Below are positions 23,941 through 31,073 of a stretch of 37,408 nucleotides of DNA, in pieces (positions within the stretch are counted from its first letter, which is position 1; the number at the start of each line of letters is the position of its first letter). The position numbers and the translations under genes were made by a program. The notes under the pieces were generated by a model that was not told the origin of the DNA, searched no databases, and worked only from the letters and a program-made list of their open reading frames with translations. The stretch spans positions 1-37,408 of IMG/VR virus record IMGVR_UViG_3300009419_000038. The stretch is one strand, 5' to 3'. Source of the DNA: a virus.

Positions 23941-25665
23941 ATGTCACTCTCAGCTTATGCCCTTGCCATTTACCAGCAGCTTATCACCGACTTGCAACAA
24001 GCAAAGCACGGCGAAAAAGGGCAGTTAATACAGCAGGCAATTGACACCCTAGGACTGTCACGTAATCAGGTTTATCGGGATTTAGAAGAGCTTGGTTACA
24101 AAGCAGACCGTAAGGTGAGAGCTGACAAAGGCAAGTGTGTCGTCCCTGATTCGGAAGTGATTGCGATTGCAAACCTTATGGAGCAATCCAAACGACAAAA
24201 CGGTAAGCGTCTATTGACTTTCGACAAGGCGAAAAATATCGCAATGGCAAACGGATTACTGAGTGCAGATATTACCGCTGGGCGATTAGCGGACGTGATG
24301 CGAGATATTGGCGTGCATCCTTCGCAATTGGCACAACCGCGTGGTTATATCCCGATGCGGACTGAACACCCTAATCAAGTCTGGCAAATCGATGCGTCAA
24401 CCTGCGTGATTTATTACCTCAAAAACGGCGCAATGCAAGTCATGGATGAACGCAAGTTCAACGCTAAAAAACCGCAAAACCTTGCAAAGATTAGCGACAG
24501 CCGCGTGACTCGTTACCTTGTCACTGACCACTATTCAGGGGCGTTTTTCCTGACCTATGTTAATGGCACGGAAAGCAGCAGTAACTTTTTTAACGTGTTC
24601 GTTGACGCAATGATTCAGCGCGACAACAAGCCGTTTTTTGGAGTTCCGTTTTGCCTGTATTTTGACGCGGCAAGCGCACATCAAGCCAATACTTCCAAGT
24701 CTTTGCTTGATTGGTTAGGGGTTGATTACCGTCACCATTTACCTGGCAACGCACAGGCAACGGGAAGTGTGGAAGGTTTGCAAAATATCGTAGAGCGTAA
24801 CTTTGAAAGCGTGTTGTACATGCGCCCCGTGCAATCACTGGCGCAACTCAATGCAGCCGCCCGTGCTTTTCAAGTCGCCTTTCAAAGCGATAAAAACCTG
24901 AATGTGCACAGCCGCCACGGTCATACCCGTTATGCGATGTGGTCAACAATTGCGCCGCAACAATTGCGGATTTGCCCGCCCTTAGAAAAGTGTCAGCAAG
25001 TTCTACGCAGCAAGCCAGAGCAGCGTGTCGTCAAGCCTAAGTTGTGTATTGAGTATGAGGGTCAGCAATATTCCGTGCGCGACATCAAGGCGGTACGGAT
25101 TGGGGAATACGTCACCGTAGCGACAAATCCTTATCGTGATGATTGTGTGATTGTGACTTTAGCGGGGCGGGATGGAGTGGAAACGCATCACGAATGCCCG
25201 CTGATTAAATTGGATATTGCAGGCTTCGAGATTGGTGCACCCGTGTTGTTCAAGGAGCACAAGTCTGCACCCGATACGGCTGCGGAACAAACCAAAAAGG
25301 CAATGCGGAAAGCGGCGTATGGCACAGAATCGATTATTGAAGCAGACAAGCGACGTTTACAAAAAGCTCCTGCTTTTACCGACATCAATCCGTTTGCAGA
25401 TATTGAGCAAGCCAATATTCCTGAGCATTTACCACGGCGCGGGGTGGCTCTCAAGACCCCAGACATGCGAGTTGAACTGCCAAAGCTTAACGAGATACAG
25501 ATTCGCATCATGTTATTAGAGGTGCTTGGCAGAAGCGTTACCAAAGATGAGATGGACTTCATTAACCGCCAATACCCCAGCGTCACAGCGGCGGAGGTTG
25601 AAGAGATTGTCAGTAAATTAACAACAAGGAGCAAACTTAATGTTGTTAAAGCAAGTAATGGCTAA
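23941..25665 (+). CDS. DDE transposase, MuA/B3-like
   Basis: 574 residues. Helix-turn-helix DNA-binding regions occupy about 1-135 (LGLSRNQVYRDLEELGY, about 37-53). The catalytic core has D151 (NQVWQIDAS), D242 (CLYFDAASAH) and E278 (GSVEGLQN), with 35 residues between the second and third acidic residues, the classical DD35E. A beta-barrel-like region (YSVRDIKAVRIGEYVTVA) and a C-terminal tail follow, the part that contacts the MuB-like ATPase. It catalyses integration and replicative transposition. It overlaps the ATPase gene by 26 bp, so the two are made together. All catalytic residues are present. Confidence 0.97.
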   Translation: MSLSAYALAIYQQLITDLQQAKHGEKGQLIQQAIDTLGLSRNQVYRDLEELGYKADRKVRADKGKCVVPDSEVIAIANLMEQSKRQNGKRLLTFDKAKNIAMANGLLSADITAGRLADVMRDIGVHPSQLAQPRGYIPMRTEHPNQVWQIDASTCVIYYLKNGAMQVMDERKFNAKKPQNLAKISDSRVTRYLVTDHYSGAFFLTYVNGTESSSNFFNVFVDAMIQRDNKPFFGVPFCLYFDAASAHQANTSKSLLDWLGVDYRHHLPGNAQATGSVEGLQNIVERNFESVLYMRPVQSLAQLNAAARAFQVAFQSDKNLNVHSRHGHTRYAMWSTIAPQQLRICPPLEKCQQVLRSKPEQRVVKPKLCIEYEGQQYSVRDIKAVRIGEYVTVATNPYRDDCVIVTLAGRDGVETHHECPLIKLDIAGFEIGAPVLFKEHKSAPDTAAEQTKKAMRKAAYGTESIIEADKRRLQKAPAFTDINPFADIEQANIPEHLPRRGVALKTPDMRVELPKLNEIQIRIMLLEVLGRSVTKDEMDFINRQYPSVTAAEVEEIVSKLTTRSKLNVVKASNG

Positions 25666-26797
25666 ACACGGCGTTACGCAGTCTGCGTTACGACAAGTGC
25701 TTATTCAAGCCAACGGTAAGCCGCTTTCAGCAGCGGCAACCAGCCAGATGTTAGGGCAAGGGATTTTCCCGCGCCTGATGGCACGAGATGAAATTGAAAG
25801 CAAGGTCACGGAATATTTAACAGGACGCGGCGTTGATGCCGTAGAAATTAAGGCGGCGTGGGAAAGTTTGAAGACAGACCACACCGCCGCAACACCCAAA
25901 TCTAAGGAGATTACGATGTCACAGAGAGAGATTTTAACACAAGCCGCCCGCGATAAGTTTGGCTTAGGAAAGCGACACCCCTTTATTGACGACGTGCAAA
26001 GTCGCAACGATGTGTTCAAATCCACCGACACCTTATATGTGCAAGAGACCATGTTACAAGCCGCTTTGCACGGTGGGTTTTTGGCAGTAGTGGGCGAGTC
26101 GGGTGCAGGAAAGTCCACGCTCAAAGACGACCTGATTGAAAAATTGCGCGTTGAGGGCAACAAGACTGTGGTCGTGCAACCGCGCTGTATCGATAAGGGC
26201 AGATTGACCGCAAGCTATATCTGCGATGCGATTATTTATGACGTTTCAGGGAGCGACAAAACGCCCCAGAAATTTGAATGGAAGTCGCGCCGAGCCGAAA
26301 CCGTACTCACGGACTCCCTAAAAAATGGCGGTTCGCACTGCTTATTAATTGAGGAGGCACATGATTTACACCTCCTCACTATTAAGTTCTTAAAACGGAT
26401 TTGGGAACTTAAGTATGGCTTTACGCGCTTAATCTCAATAATCCTGATTGCGCAACCTGAAATCCTCAAAAACAAGTTATCAGAACGCAACGATGAAGCG
26501 CGGGAAGTCGTGCGCCGTTGCGAGATTGTCGAACTCAAACCACTGAGTGGCGATGACTTGCGTAAGTATCTCAAGCACAAGTTCGCCCGCTGCCAAGTCA
26601 ACCTAACGGATGTGTTTGAGGATAACGCTTACGGGGCAATTCAAGCCGCGCTCTCCATGTCCAGTAAGGCGGGTGTGGAAAGTATGACCTACCCCTTGAT
26701 TGTCAACAATCTGGTGATTGCCGCACTCAATAAGGCGGCGGCGATTGGAAGTGACAAGATTAATGCGGACTTAATTGCCGCGATGGTGCAGAGATGA
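25640..26797 (+). CDS. MuB-like AAA ATPase, transposition target selector
   Basis: 385 residues. An N-terminal helix-turn-helix (about 10-65; VTQSALRQVLIQANGKPLS) is followed by an AAA core with Walker A GESGAGKST (152-160), Walker B LLIEEAHD (235-242) and a C-terminal helical lid. In Mu, MuB coats target DNA with ATP, activates the transposase and gives target immunity by being cleared near the ends. It overlaps the transposase gene by 26 bp and the next gene by ATGA. The domain order is intact. Confidence 0.95.
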   Translation: MLLKQVMAKHGVTQSALRQVLIQANGKPLSAAATSQMLGQGIFPRLMARDEIESKVTEYLTGRGVDAVEIKAAWESLKTDHTAATPKSKEITMSQREILTQAARDKFGLGKRHPFIDDVQSRNDVFKSTDTLYVQETMLQAALHGGFLAVVGESGAGKSTLKDDLIEKLRVEGNKTVVVQPRCIDKGRLTASYICDAIIYDVSGSDKTPQKFEWKSRRAETVLTDSLKNGGSHCLLIEEAHDLHLLTIKFLKRIWELKYGFTRLISIILIAQPEILKNKLSERNDEAREVVRRCEIVELKPLSGDDLRKYLKHKFARCQVNLTDVFEDNAYGAIQAALSMSSKAGVESMTYPLIVNNLVIAALNKAAAIGSDKINADLIAAMVQR

Positions 26798-27147
26798 GCA
26801 GCAACGTTTCCATCATTACGGGAGAGATTGCGGACATATTCGCACGCGCCCGCAAAAGTGCACTCTATAGCAGGCTTACGGTCATGCTAAGCAACCGGGA
26901 TGGGGATGTGCATGTTGATTTATATGACACGCACAATCTTGATGGCGTGTATGCAGCTACGCTAACCAACTGTACCCGTAGCGAGTACAAAACACTACAA
27001 AGTTCGCTGAGAGCTATCGGTATCGATTGGTTTTTGAGCGAAAACATAATAGCCACTGATGCAATCACAAAGTGTAATTTCGATGTGCAAACACGCTTGC
27101 GTGTGTATCAGCAGATAAGAGCCACAGCGGAGGATTGCGATGCTTAA
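26794..27147 (+). CDS. Early-operon protein of unknown function
   Basis: 117 residues, soluble and mixed alpha/beta (SALYSRLTVMLSNRDGDVHV; LRVYQQIRATAEDCDA at the end). It overlaps the ATPase gene by ATGA and the next gene by 8 bp. Neither signal peptide nor DNA-binding motif is evident. It is one of several small genes between the transposition genes and Gam; in Mu this region codes for non-essential early functions that alter host or phage processes. Confidence 0.75.
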   Translation: MSSNVSIITGEIADIFARARKSALYSRLTVMLSNRDGDVHVDLYDTHNLDGVYAATLTNCTRSEYKTLQSSLRAIGIDWFLSENIIATDAITKCNFDVQTRLRVYQQIRATAEDCDA

Positions 27148-27586
27148 TTACATCCACATCCCCAGCAACAATGCCATTCGCAACCCCGACCAACATCGGG
27201 GCGCATTGGATGAAGTTAGCCGTCTTTTGGAGAGACCCCGTTTTACGCCCGCCGCTGTTGAAAGATTAAGCGTCCTAAGAACGGAACTTGATAACTATGC
27301 GTACTGGGCGTTTCCCTGCCCCGACTTGCTCGCCAAGATTTACGCCGCCAACCCAATCCTAGAGCATTACGGCATTGGCTTGGATTACTTTTTATCTCAT
27401 CACCATACATTATGGACGACGGCGGGAATTGAAGAGTTAGCAATGGCTGGCAGTGAGGCAATACGGGATTATCCGCAGGATTATTTGCCTTTATTGCCAC
27501 GGCAAGCTGCGATTTTGGCGGGGCTAGAATTAGCAGAGGAACTAGGCGAAGTCGAGTTTGCGGAGTGCAATCATGGCGGTTACTAA
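27140..27586 (+). CDS. Early-operon protein of unknown function
   Basis: 148 residues, acidic C terminus (LAEELGEVEFAECNHGGY), with a Pro-containing helical middle. No domain is recognised. It overlaps the genes on both sides (8 and 14 bp), so it is translated as part of a coupled run. A role in early phage development is inferred from the operon only. Confidence 0.75.
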   Translation: MLNYIHIPSNNAIRNPDQHRGALDEVSRLLERPRFTPAAVERLSVLRTELDNYAYWAFPCPDLLAKIYAANPILEHYGIGLDYFLSHHHTLWTTAGIEELAMAGSEAIRDYPQDYLPLLPRQAAILAGLELAEELGEVEFAECNHGGY

Positions 27587-27815
27587 CGGCACACCGCCAT
27601 CGAAGCCCAGAGGGGAGCAACCCTTAAAGGGGTTTGTGCAAACAGCATTTCACCACGACCAACTGGCTGATTTAATTAATTTACTCAGCAATAAGCTCAA
27701 AACATCAGCAAGAGCAAACAGTCAATCAGAGGACAAATTGACTGGAGTGGAACGCGCTTATTTTAAAGGGGCGTTGGATTTGGCGAAATTATTATGGGAG
27801 CAACGTCGTGGCTAG
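27573..27815 (+). CDS. Small early-operon protein
   Basis: 80 residues from the ATG at 27573, preceded by GGAG 7 bp upstream; a longer reading from 27558 is less likely. The N terminus is Pro/Lys-rich (TNGTPPSKPRGEQPLKGFV), the rest helical (DQLADLINLLSNKLKTSAR, then FKGALDLAKLLWEQRRG). It overlaps both neighbours. The function is unknown. Confidence 0.7.
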   Translation: MAVTNGTPPSKPRGEQPLKGFVQTAFHHDQLADLINLLSNKLKTSARANSQSEDKLTGVERAYFKGALDLAKLLWEQRRG

Positions 27816-28032
27816 TAAAAAAGTAAGACTAAACCCTGCTGAGTTAATTGTCGGGATGCGTGCTAGTTACCATCACGGTGTATGCGGACAGGTGTTCACG
27901 GGCAACATAATCCGCATCATCCATAACGATAAACGCATTCCAACGCATGTTTTTATTGGGATGTGCTGGATTAAGGCGGATCAACTTTTCCAAGAAACCA
28001 CGAAACCAAAAAAGGACGGGCGCAATGGCTAA
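27808..28032 (+). CDS. Small early-operon protein
   Basis: 74 residues, basic at both ends (MASKKVRLNPAEL; TTKPKKDGRNG) with a beta-type middle (GMRASYHHGVCGQVFTGNII). It overlaps both neighbours by 8 bp. The middle resembles short SH3-like or KOW-like domains, but the evidence is thin. It is possibly a small nucleic-acid-binding protein. Confidence 0.68.
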   Translation: MASKKVRLNPAELIVGMRASYHHGVCGQVFTGNIIRIIHNDKRIPTHVFIGMCWIKADQLFQETTKPKKDGRNG

Positions 28033-28600
28033 TTTGTACGATCTGGTAAAAAATGCAATCGAAAAAGTCAGCGGTCGGACAACCAAATCCCCATCTCCTG
28101 AGTTTGAGATCGAGTCAGAAGATAAACTCAAAGAAGCACTCGTATTGTTCACAGCAGCACAAAACCGCGTCGAAATAGCACAAGCAAGTTGTAATACAGC
28201 CTTGCTAGAAACCGCGAATACGTACACGGAATTAGTGCTTAATGATGTTGCATTGATGGTGGATTTAGAACCAAAAATCAAAGCCTATGTGCTCACCCAC
28301 AAAGATATTTTCCCGGAAGGCGAAAAGACGATGGATTACAAAGTCGCAAAAGTATCTTATCGAGACGTTCCCACGTCCCTTGTTATTGATGACGAGTCTG
28401 CGGCGGCTAAGGAACTACTGGATTATGGTATGGCGTGGGCGGTTAAAACGACACATAGCGTCATCAAAGATGCGGTTAAAGCCAAATGGGAAGAGCTATG
28501 CAAGGAGCTAAAACCCAAATATATGCGACTTTCACCTCTCACTGAGGCGGTGATTATCAAACCTGCGAAAATTGCGAAGGCGAAGGTGAAAGCATCATGA
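28025..28600 (+). CDS. gam: Gam-like host nuclease inhibitor
   Basis: 191 residues from the ATG at 28025. The helical region (about 35-110; LKEALVLFTAAQNRVEIAQA) followed by a domain with DYKVAKVSYRDVPTSLVID and a C-terminal helical segment is the Mu Gam layout. Gam binds ends of linear DNA and protects infecting phage DNA from host exonucleases such as RecBCD. Its place in the early operon after the transposition genes agrees. An earlier in-frame start at 27947 would lie inside the previous gene and is rejected. Confidence 0.85.
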   Translation: MANLYDLVKNAIEKVSGRTTKSPSPEFEIESEDKLKEALVLFTAAQNRVEIAQASCNTALLETANTYTELVLNDVALMVDLEPKIKAYVLTHKDIFPEGEKTMDYKVAKVSYRDVPTSLVIDDESAAAKELLDYGMAWAVKTTHSVIKDAVKAKWEELCKELKPKYMRLSPLTEAVIIKPAKIAKAKVKAS

Positions 28601-28866
28601 CCCAATACGTCAAAGTCACACTAAAGACAGACCTTGGAGACCGAAAGAAAAGAGCGGAAATCAAGGAAAGAATACTCTCTTTGTTTGGGAAAACTGGATT
28701 CACAGCGGAGGAGATTGTCAGCTTAGTCAGCGAGATGCTCTTACCAGTAGAGGTTGTTGCTCGCAATGAGGGACTGCCACCGGGCTTCGTCATCAACATG
28801 GTGTACGAGGAGATCAACAAAGTCCTCGCAAACCATTCCGTGGTTATGGCTGGCAAAAAACACTAA
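28597..28866 (+). CDS. Small early-operon protein
   Basis: 89 residues, with an alternating charged N terminus (TQYVKVTLKTDLGDRKKRAE) and a helical C-terminal half. It overlaps Gam by ATGA. A stable GC hairpin (28872-28888) follows the stop. No family is recognised. Confidence 0.7.
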   Translation: MTQYVKVTLKTDLGDRKKRAEIKERILSLFGKTGFTAEEIVSLVSEMLLPVEVVARNEGLPPGFVINMVYEEINKVLANHSVVMAGKKH

Positions 28867-28871
28867 TTCAC

Positions 28872-28888
28872 GGGGCGCATCGCGCCCC
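28872..28888 (+). terminator. GC-rich hairpin after 28866, possible weak terminator
   Basis: GGGGCGC and GCGCCCC pair around a 3-nt loop, a 7-bp stem. There is no T run after it (CTAAGGAC follows), so it is more likely an RNA-stability element or a partial block than a full terminator. Confidence 0.4.
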
Positions 28889-28900
28889 TAAGGACTGGAT

Positions 28901-29116
28901 ATGAACAGTGGTGTAAGAAAACTAGCATCTGATGCGAAATTTGAGGAATGGTACAACGATACACTAAACAAAGTACGTCACTCTGTCGATCTATCAAAAA
29001 GACTGCGTGACAACAAAGAGTTTATGCGAGATGCGTACTGCTCGGGGTTCTGGGCTTGTGTGGATTGGATGGTAAGACCCCACGAAAAACCTGAAGCGAA
29101 TAACCAGCAACCATAA
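28901..29116 (+). CDS. Small early-operon protein
   Basis: 71 residues with a helical, charged sequence (FEEWYNDTLNKVRHSVDLSK) and a Cys/Trp-containing segment (YCSGFWACVDWM). AAGGA precedes the ATG. It is framed by two hairpins (28872-28888 and 29128-29152), so it may be a later-acquired single-gene unit. The function is unknown. Confidence 0.65.
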   Translation: MNSGVRKLASDAKFEEWYNDTLNKVRHSVDLSKRLRDNKEFMRDAYCSGFWACVDWMVRPHEKPEANNQQP

Positions 29117-29127
29117 CCTAACTTCAC

Positions 29128-29152
29128 AGGGCGCACACCGCGCCCTTTTTTT
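29128..29152 (+). terminator. Rho-independent terminator
   Basis: AGGGCGC (29128-29134) and GCGCCCT (29140-29146) form a 7-bp stem with a 5-nt loop, followed by seven T residues (29146-29152). Its T run lies just upstream of the GGAG ribosome site of the next gene (ATG 29163), so it could also act as an attenuator of that gene. Confidence 0.8.
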
Positions 29153-29162
29153 GGAGATGAAG

Positions 29163-29615
29163 ATGGAAATAAAATGCCCATGTTGTAAGGCAAAATTAAC
29201 CCTTGAGCATATCGTGCTCAATCAAGTACGGTCTGATTTATTCGGTCTGATTTTTTCGCAAGCTAAACCAATGCAGACTGCAATTGTGAGCTATCTAGGG
29301 TTGTTTCGGGGGGCGCGTGACTTAGCGGACGACAAGGCATTACGCATTGTGCAAGAGGTTTTATCATTACCTTATCTTTCGCAAGATACATTAGCCGCTG
29401 CCCTAACAGAGACAGCGGAAGCAATACAAGCCAAGGGGCAATTAGAGCCGTTGAAAAACCATAATTACCTTAAGTCGGTTATGCGTAGTGTGGAAGCTCG
29501 TAGCGTTCAGACGGCGCAACAGATTGCAAACCCCGCATTCCAGAAGACGCTCCCACAAAGTAAGACAATGGCAGCGATATCGGGGCTTGATGGATTAAGG
29601 GAGAAATACAAGTGA
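29163..29615 (+). CDS. Zinc-knuckle phage protein targeted by two CRISPR spacers
   Basis: 150 residues from the ATG at 29163 (GGAG 6 bp upstream). The N terminus MEIKCPCCKAKLTLEHI has a C-x2-C pair as in a zinc ribbon, although a second pair is not evident. A helical domain follows (KPMQTAIVSYLGLFRGARD, about 37-55) and a conserved-looking PLKNHNYLKSVMRSVEARS. A similar combination occurs in phage and prophage genes of unknown function. It overlaps the next gene by 4 bp. Spacers 576-610 and 648-683 match 29383-29417 and 29580-29615, so it is conserved among the phages this host meets. Confidence 0.8.
   Translation: MEIKCPCCKAKLTLEHIVLNQVRSDLFGLIFSQAKPMQTAIVSYLGLFRGARDLADDKALRIVQEVLSLPYLSQDTLAAALTETAEAIQAKGQLEPLKNHNYLKSVMRSVEARSVQTAQQIANPAFQKTLPQSKTMAAISGLDGLREKYK
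29383..29417 (-). other. Protospacer matched by CRISPR spacer 576-610
   Basis: 29 of 35 bases match, in the zinc-knuckle gene; QDTLAAALTETA here, QDTLVGALTETA in the spacer. The flank is GAA (TTC PAM). Mismatches are at PAM-proximal positions 4, 15, 16, 19, 20 and 23. Confidence 0.88.
29580..29615 (-). other. Protospacer matched by CRISPR spacer 648-683
   Basis: 33 of 36 bases match, at the 3' end of the zinc-knuckle gene including its stop codon. The flank is AAA (TTT) rather than GAA. Mismatches are at PAM-proximal positions 7, 10 and 28. Confidence 0.93.
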
Positions 29616-29989
29616 AAAGCGAACAACCGCCCTTATGGTTTGCAAACATCATTATTAGTGGGGTGCAGACTTTATATGGACTCAACGTCGCCAATCGCCC
29701 CGCCGCTGACCAAGTTATACCTTTAGCGGAGGTATGGATTGAAACCCTCTGGAGCAAGAATATAGGATGGGAACAAGACTTGGATAGCGACCGATTGCAC
29801 AAGGCGTTCCGTGCGATTTTTGGAGAGGTTAGCGAGTGGATTACCCCCGCCCAATATATGCAGCACTTGCCGCCACGACCCAAACAGCAGGCACTTCCCC
29901 CGCCGAAATACCCCGCTGAGAAAGCCCGTGAGAACATCGCAAAAATACAAGCGATGTTGCGAGACAAAATAAAAACCATGCCACACTAA
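29612..29989 (+). CDS. Conserved phage protein of unknown function
   Basis: 125 residues. The N-terminal half has KSEQPPLWFANIIISGVQTL then a W-rich helical stretch (VWIETLWSKNIGWEQD). The C-terminal half is Pro-rich (LPPRPKQQALPPPKYPAEK) and ends in a basic helix. It is coupled to 29163-29615 by a 4-bp overlap and followed by a terminator. It may work with the zinc-knuckle protein; the activity is unknown. Confidence 0.75.
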   Translation: MKSEQPPLWFANIIISGVQTLYGLNVANRPAADQVIPLAEVWIETLWSKNIGWEQDLDSDRLHKAFRAIFGEVSEWITPAQYMQHLPPRPKQQALPPPKYPAEKARENIAKIQAMLRDKIKTMPH

Positions 29990-29995
29990 TTCACA

Positions 29996-30019
29996 AGCCG
30001 CCTAACCAGCGGCTTTTTT
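29996..30019 (+). terminator. Rho-independent terminator
   Basis: AGCCGC and GCGGCT pair around a 7-nt loop, followed by six T residues (30014-30019). It lies 7 bp after the stop of 29612-29989 and ends that part of the early operon. Confidence 0.85.
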
Positions 30020-30058
30020 ATATCCTATAATTATTGTAGGCATACAAAGGAGAACGCC

Positions 30059-30253
30059 ATGAACCCAAGACAAGACTACAAATTAGTTCCCATCGCTCCG
30101 TTAGTGGAGCGGGTGGCGGCAAGACGCGCCGATGAAAAACTCGTAAAAATTACGCTAGAAGTTCCAGAAGACAATGCACAAGAAATCACAGAAATTGCGG
30201 GCGTGATGCGGGGTGATGCAGGTTTATTTAAAAGCAGTGATTTAGTTTATTAA
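30059..30253 (+). CDS. Small basic/acidic early protein
   Basis: 64 residues. AAAGGAG precedes the ATG and TATAAT lies at 30026-30031, so it may have its own promoter, although no -35 box is clear. The sequence is charged (VERVAARRADEKLVKITLEV). A strong terminator hairpin follows (30274-30308). The function is unknown. Confidence 0.62.
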   Translation: MNPRQDYKLVPIAPLVERVAARRADEKLVKITLEVPEDNAQEITEIAGVMRGDAGLFKSSDLVY

Positions 30254-30273
30254 CCCCTAATTCAAAACCAATT

Positions 30274-30308
30274 AAAAACCGCCAGTTGTGCACCCGCTGG
30301 CGGTTTTT
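30274..30308. terminator. Strong bidirectional-type terminator hairpin
   Basis: AAAAACCGCCAG (30274-30285) and CTGGCGGTTTTT (30297-30308) are perfectly complementary over 12 bp with an 11-nt loop. Five A residues on the left and five T residues on the right allow it to work on both strands. It insulates the Mor-like gene from the early operon. Confidence 0.88.
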
Positions 30309-30316
30309 GCTATAAT
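30308..30316 (+). promoter_or_regulatory. Extended -10 promoter for the Mor-like gene
   Basis: TGCTATAAT is a full extended -10 box immediately after the terminator stem, 25 bp ahead of the start codon at 30342. The best -35 is weak (TTGTGC at 30286, spacing 19), so the extended -10 or an activator may carry it. A separate promoter fits a middle-class regulator gene. Confidence 0.6.
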
Positions 30317-30341
30317 CAGGACAGGGATTTTTTGGGGATTA

Positions 30342-30653
30342 ATGATGTGCGAAGCCAATGTATTCTTTAACGATTTATCTAGCATCTTAGCGAAGGAACT
30401 AGGTGAGGAAGCCAAGCCAGTCATTGATAATGCGATTTCAACTATTCGCAAAATTTGGCAAGGTGAAGAGGTTTACATCACTCCTTATGCCGACAACAAC
30501 GCCCGCGTTGCCGCCCTGCGAACCGACATCACCAGAGCCATGCAAGACATCGCAAAGCAATACGGCATCACTCCCAAACACGCCAAAGCTTTATATCGTG
30601 GTCGCCCCCGCAAAAACGCCCCACCCGAAGAACAAGACGAGTTATTCCCCTAG
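30342..30653 (+). CDS. Mor-like transcription activator (middle/late switch), putative
   Basis: 103 residues from the ATG at 30342; a longer reading from 30288 would start in the terminator. The segment GEEVYITPYADNNARVAALR followed by ITRAMQDIAKQYGITPKHAK resembles the Mor/C layout of a YIP-type strand followed by a helix-turn-helix. The position, last in the rightward run and convergent with gpG, matches Mor, which activates the late programme. It probably acts at the motifs at 21065 and 36184. It overlaps the gpG gene end by 12 bp on the other strand. A plain phage HTH protein is the alternative. Confidence 0.68.
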   Translation: MMCEANVFFNDLSSILAKELGEEAKPVIDNAISTIRKIWQGEEVYITPYADNNARVAALRTDITRAMQDIAKQYGITPKHAKALYRGRPRKNAPPEEQDELFP

Positions 30654-31073
30654 GTAACTTTCAAACCACGCTGCCACCAAATCCTTTGTTTCCGCTATAT
30701 TTTCCTGCGATAAGCCCATAAACGGGCGTGCTGGTATTCCCCCACCCCCATCATTTTGACGACGAGCGTAGGGAACATTGGTGCTGACCATTATTTCATC
30801 ATCACCTGTCACCTGCCCCGTGGGTGACTGCAACAAATCCCCTGTATTCACCATCAGGCTTGTTCCAGACGGTCTGCGTTTAGCATAAGCGTCTGACCAC
30901 GCCGCCCACGGCGCACCCACAGGCGACATCTTTTCTTCATTAATTCTAGTTTTGACCTGTTCTTCAGATTTCACCGCGATGATTTGCATCAATTCACGGC
31001 GTGGGAAATCCCCCAATTTATTAATCCACGCCTCAAGCTCAGGGATATTTATTTCAACGCTGATTTCGCTCAT
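30642..31073 (-). CDS. Virion morphogenesis protein, Mu gpG-like
   Basis: 143 residues, matching the gpG / phage_tail_S pattern: KSEEQVKTRINEEKMSPVGA, PWAAWSDAYAKRR, LMVNTGDLLQS and the ending IPARPFMGLSQENIAE. In Mu, gpG is made with the head proteins and acts in head-tail assembly. Its start overlaps the gpF stop (ATGA). It is the last gene of the right late operon; in standard Mu order the protease would come next, but here the early module intervenes. Confidence 0.92.
   Translation of the reverse strand: MSEISVEINIPELEAWINKLGDFPRRELMQIIAVKSEEQVKTRINEEKMSPVGAPWAAWSDAYAKRRPSGTSLMVNTGDLLQSPTGQVTGDDEIMVSTNVPYARRQNDGGGGIPARPFMGLSQENIAETKDLVAAWFESYLGE

Noticed and set aside
29163-29615. Assignment as GemA
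   Set aside because: GemA sits in this part of Mu, but this protein lacks the GemA (DUF1018) pattern and starts with a C-x2-C motif instead.
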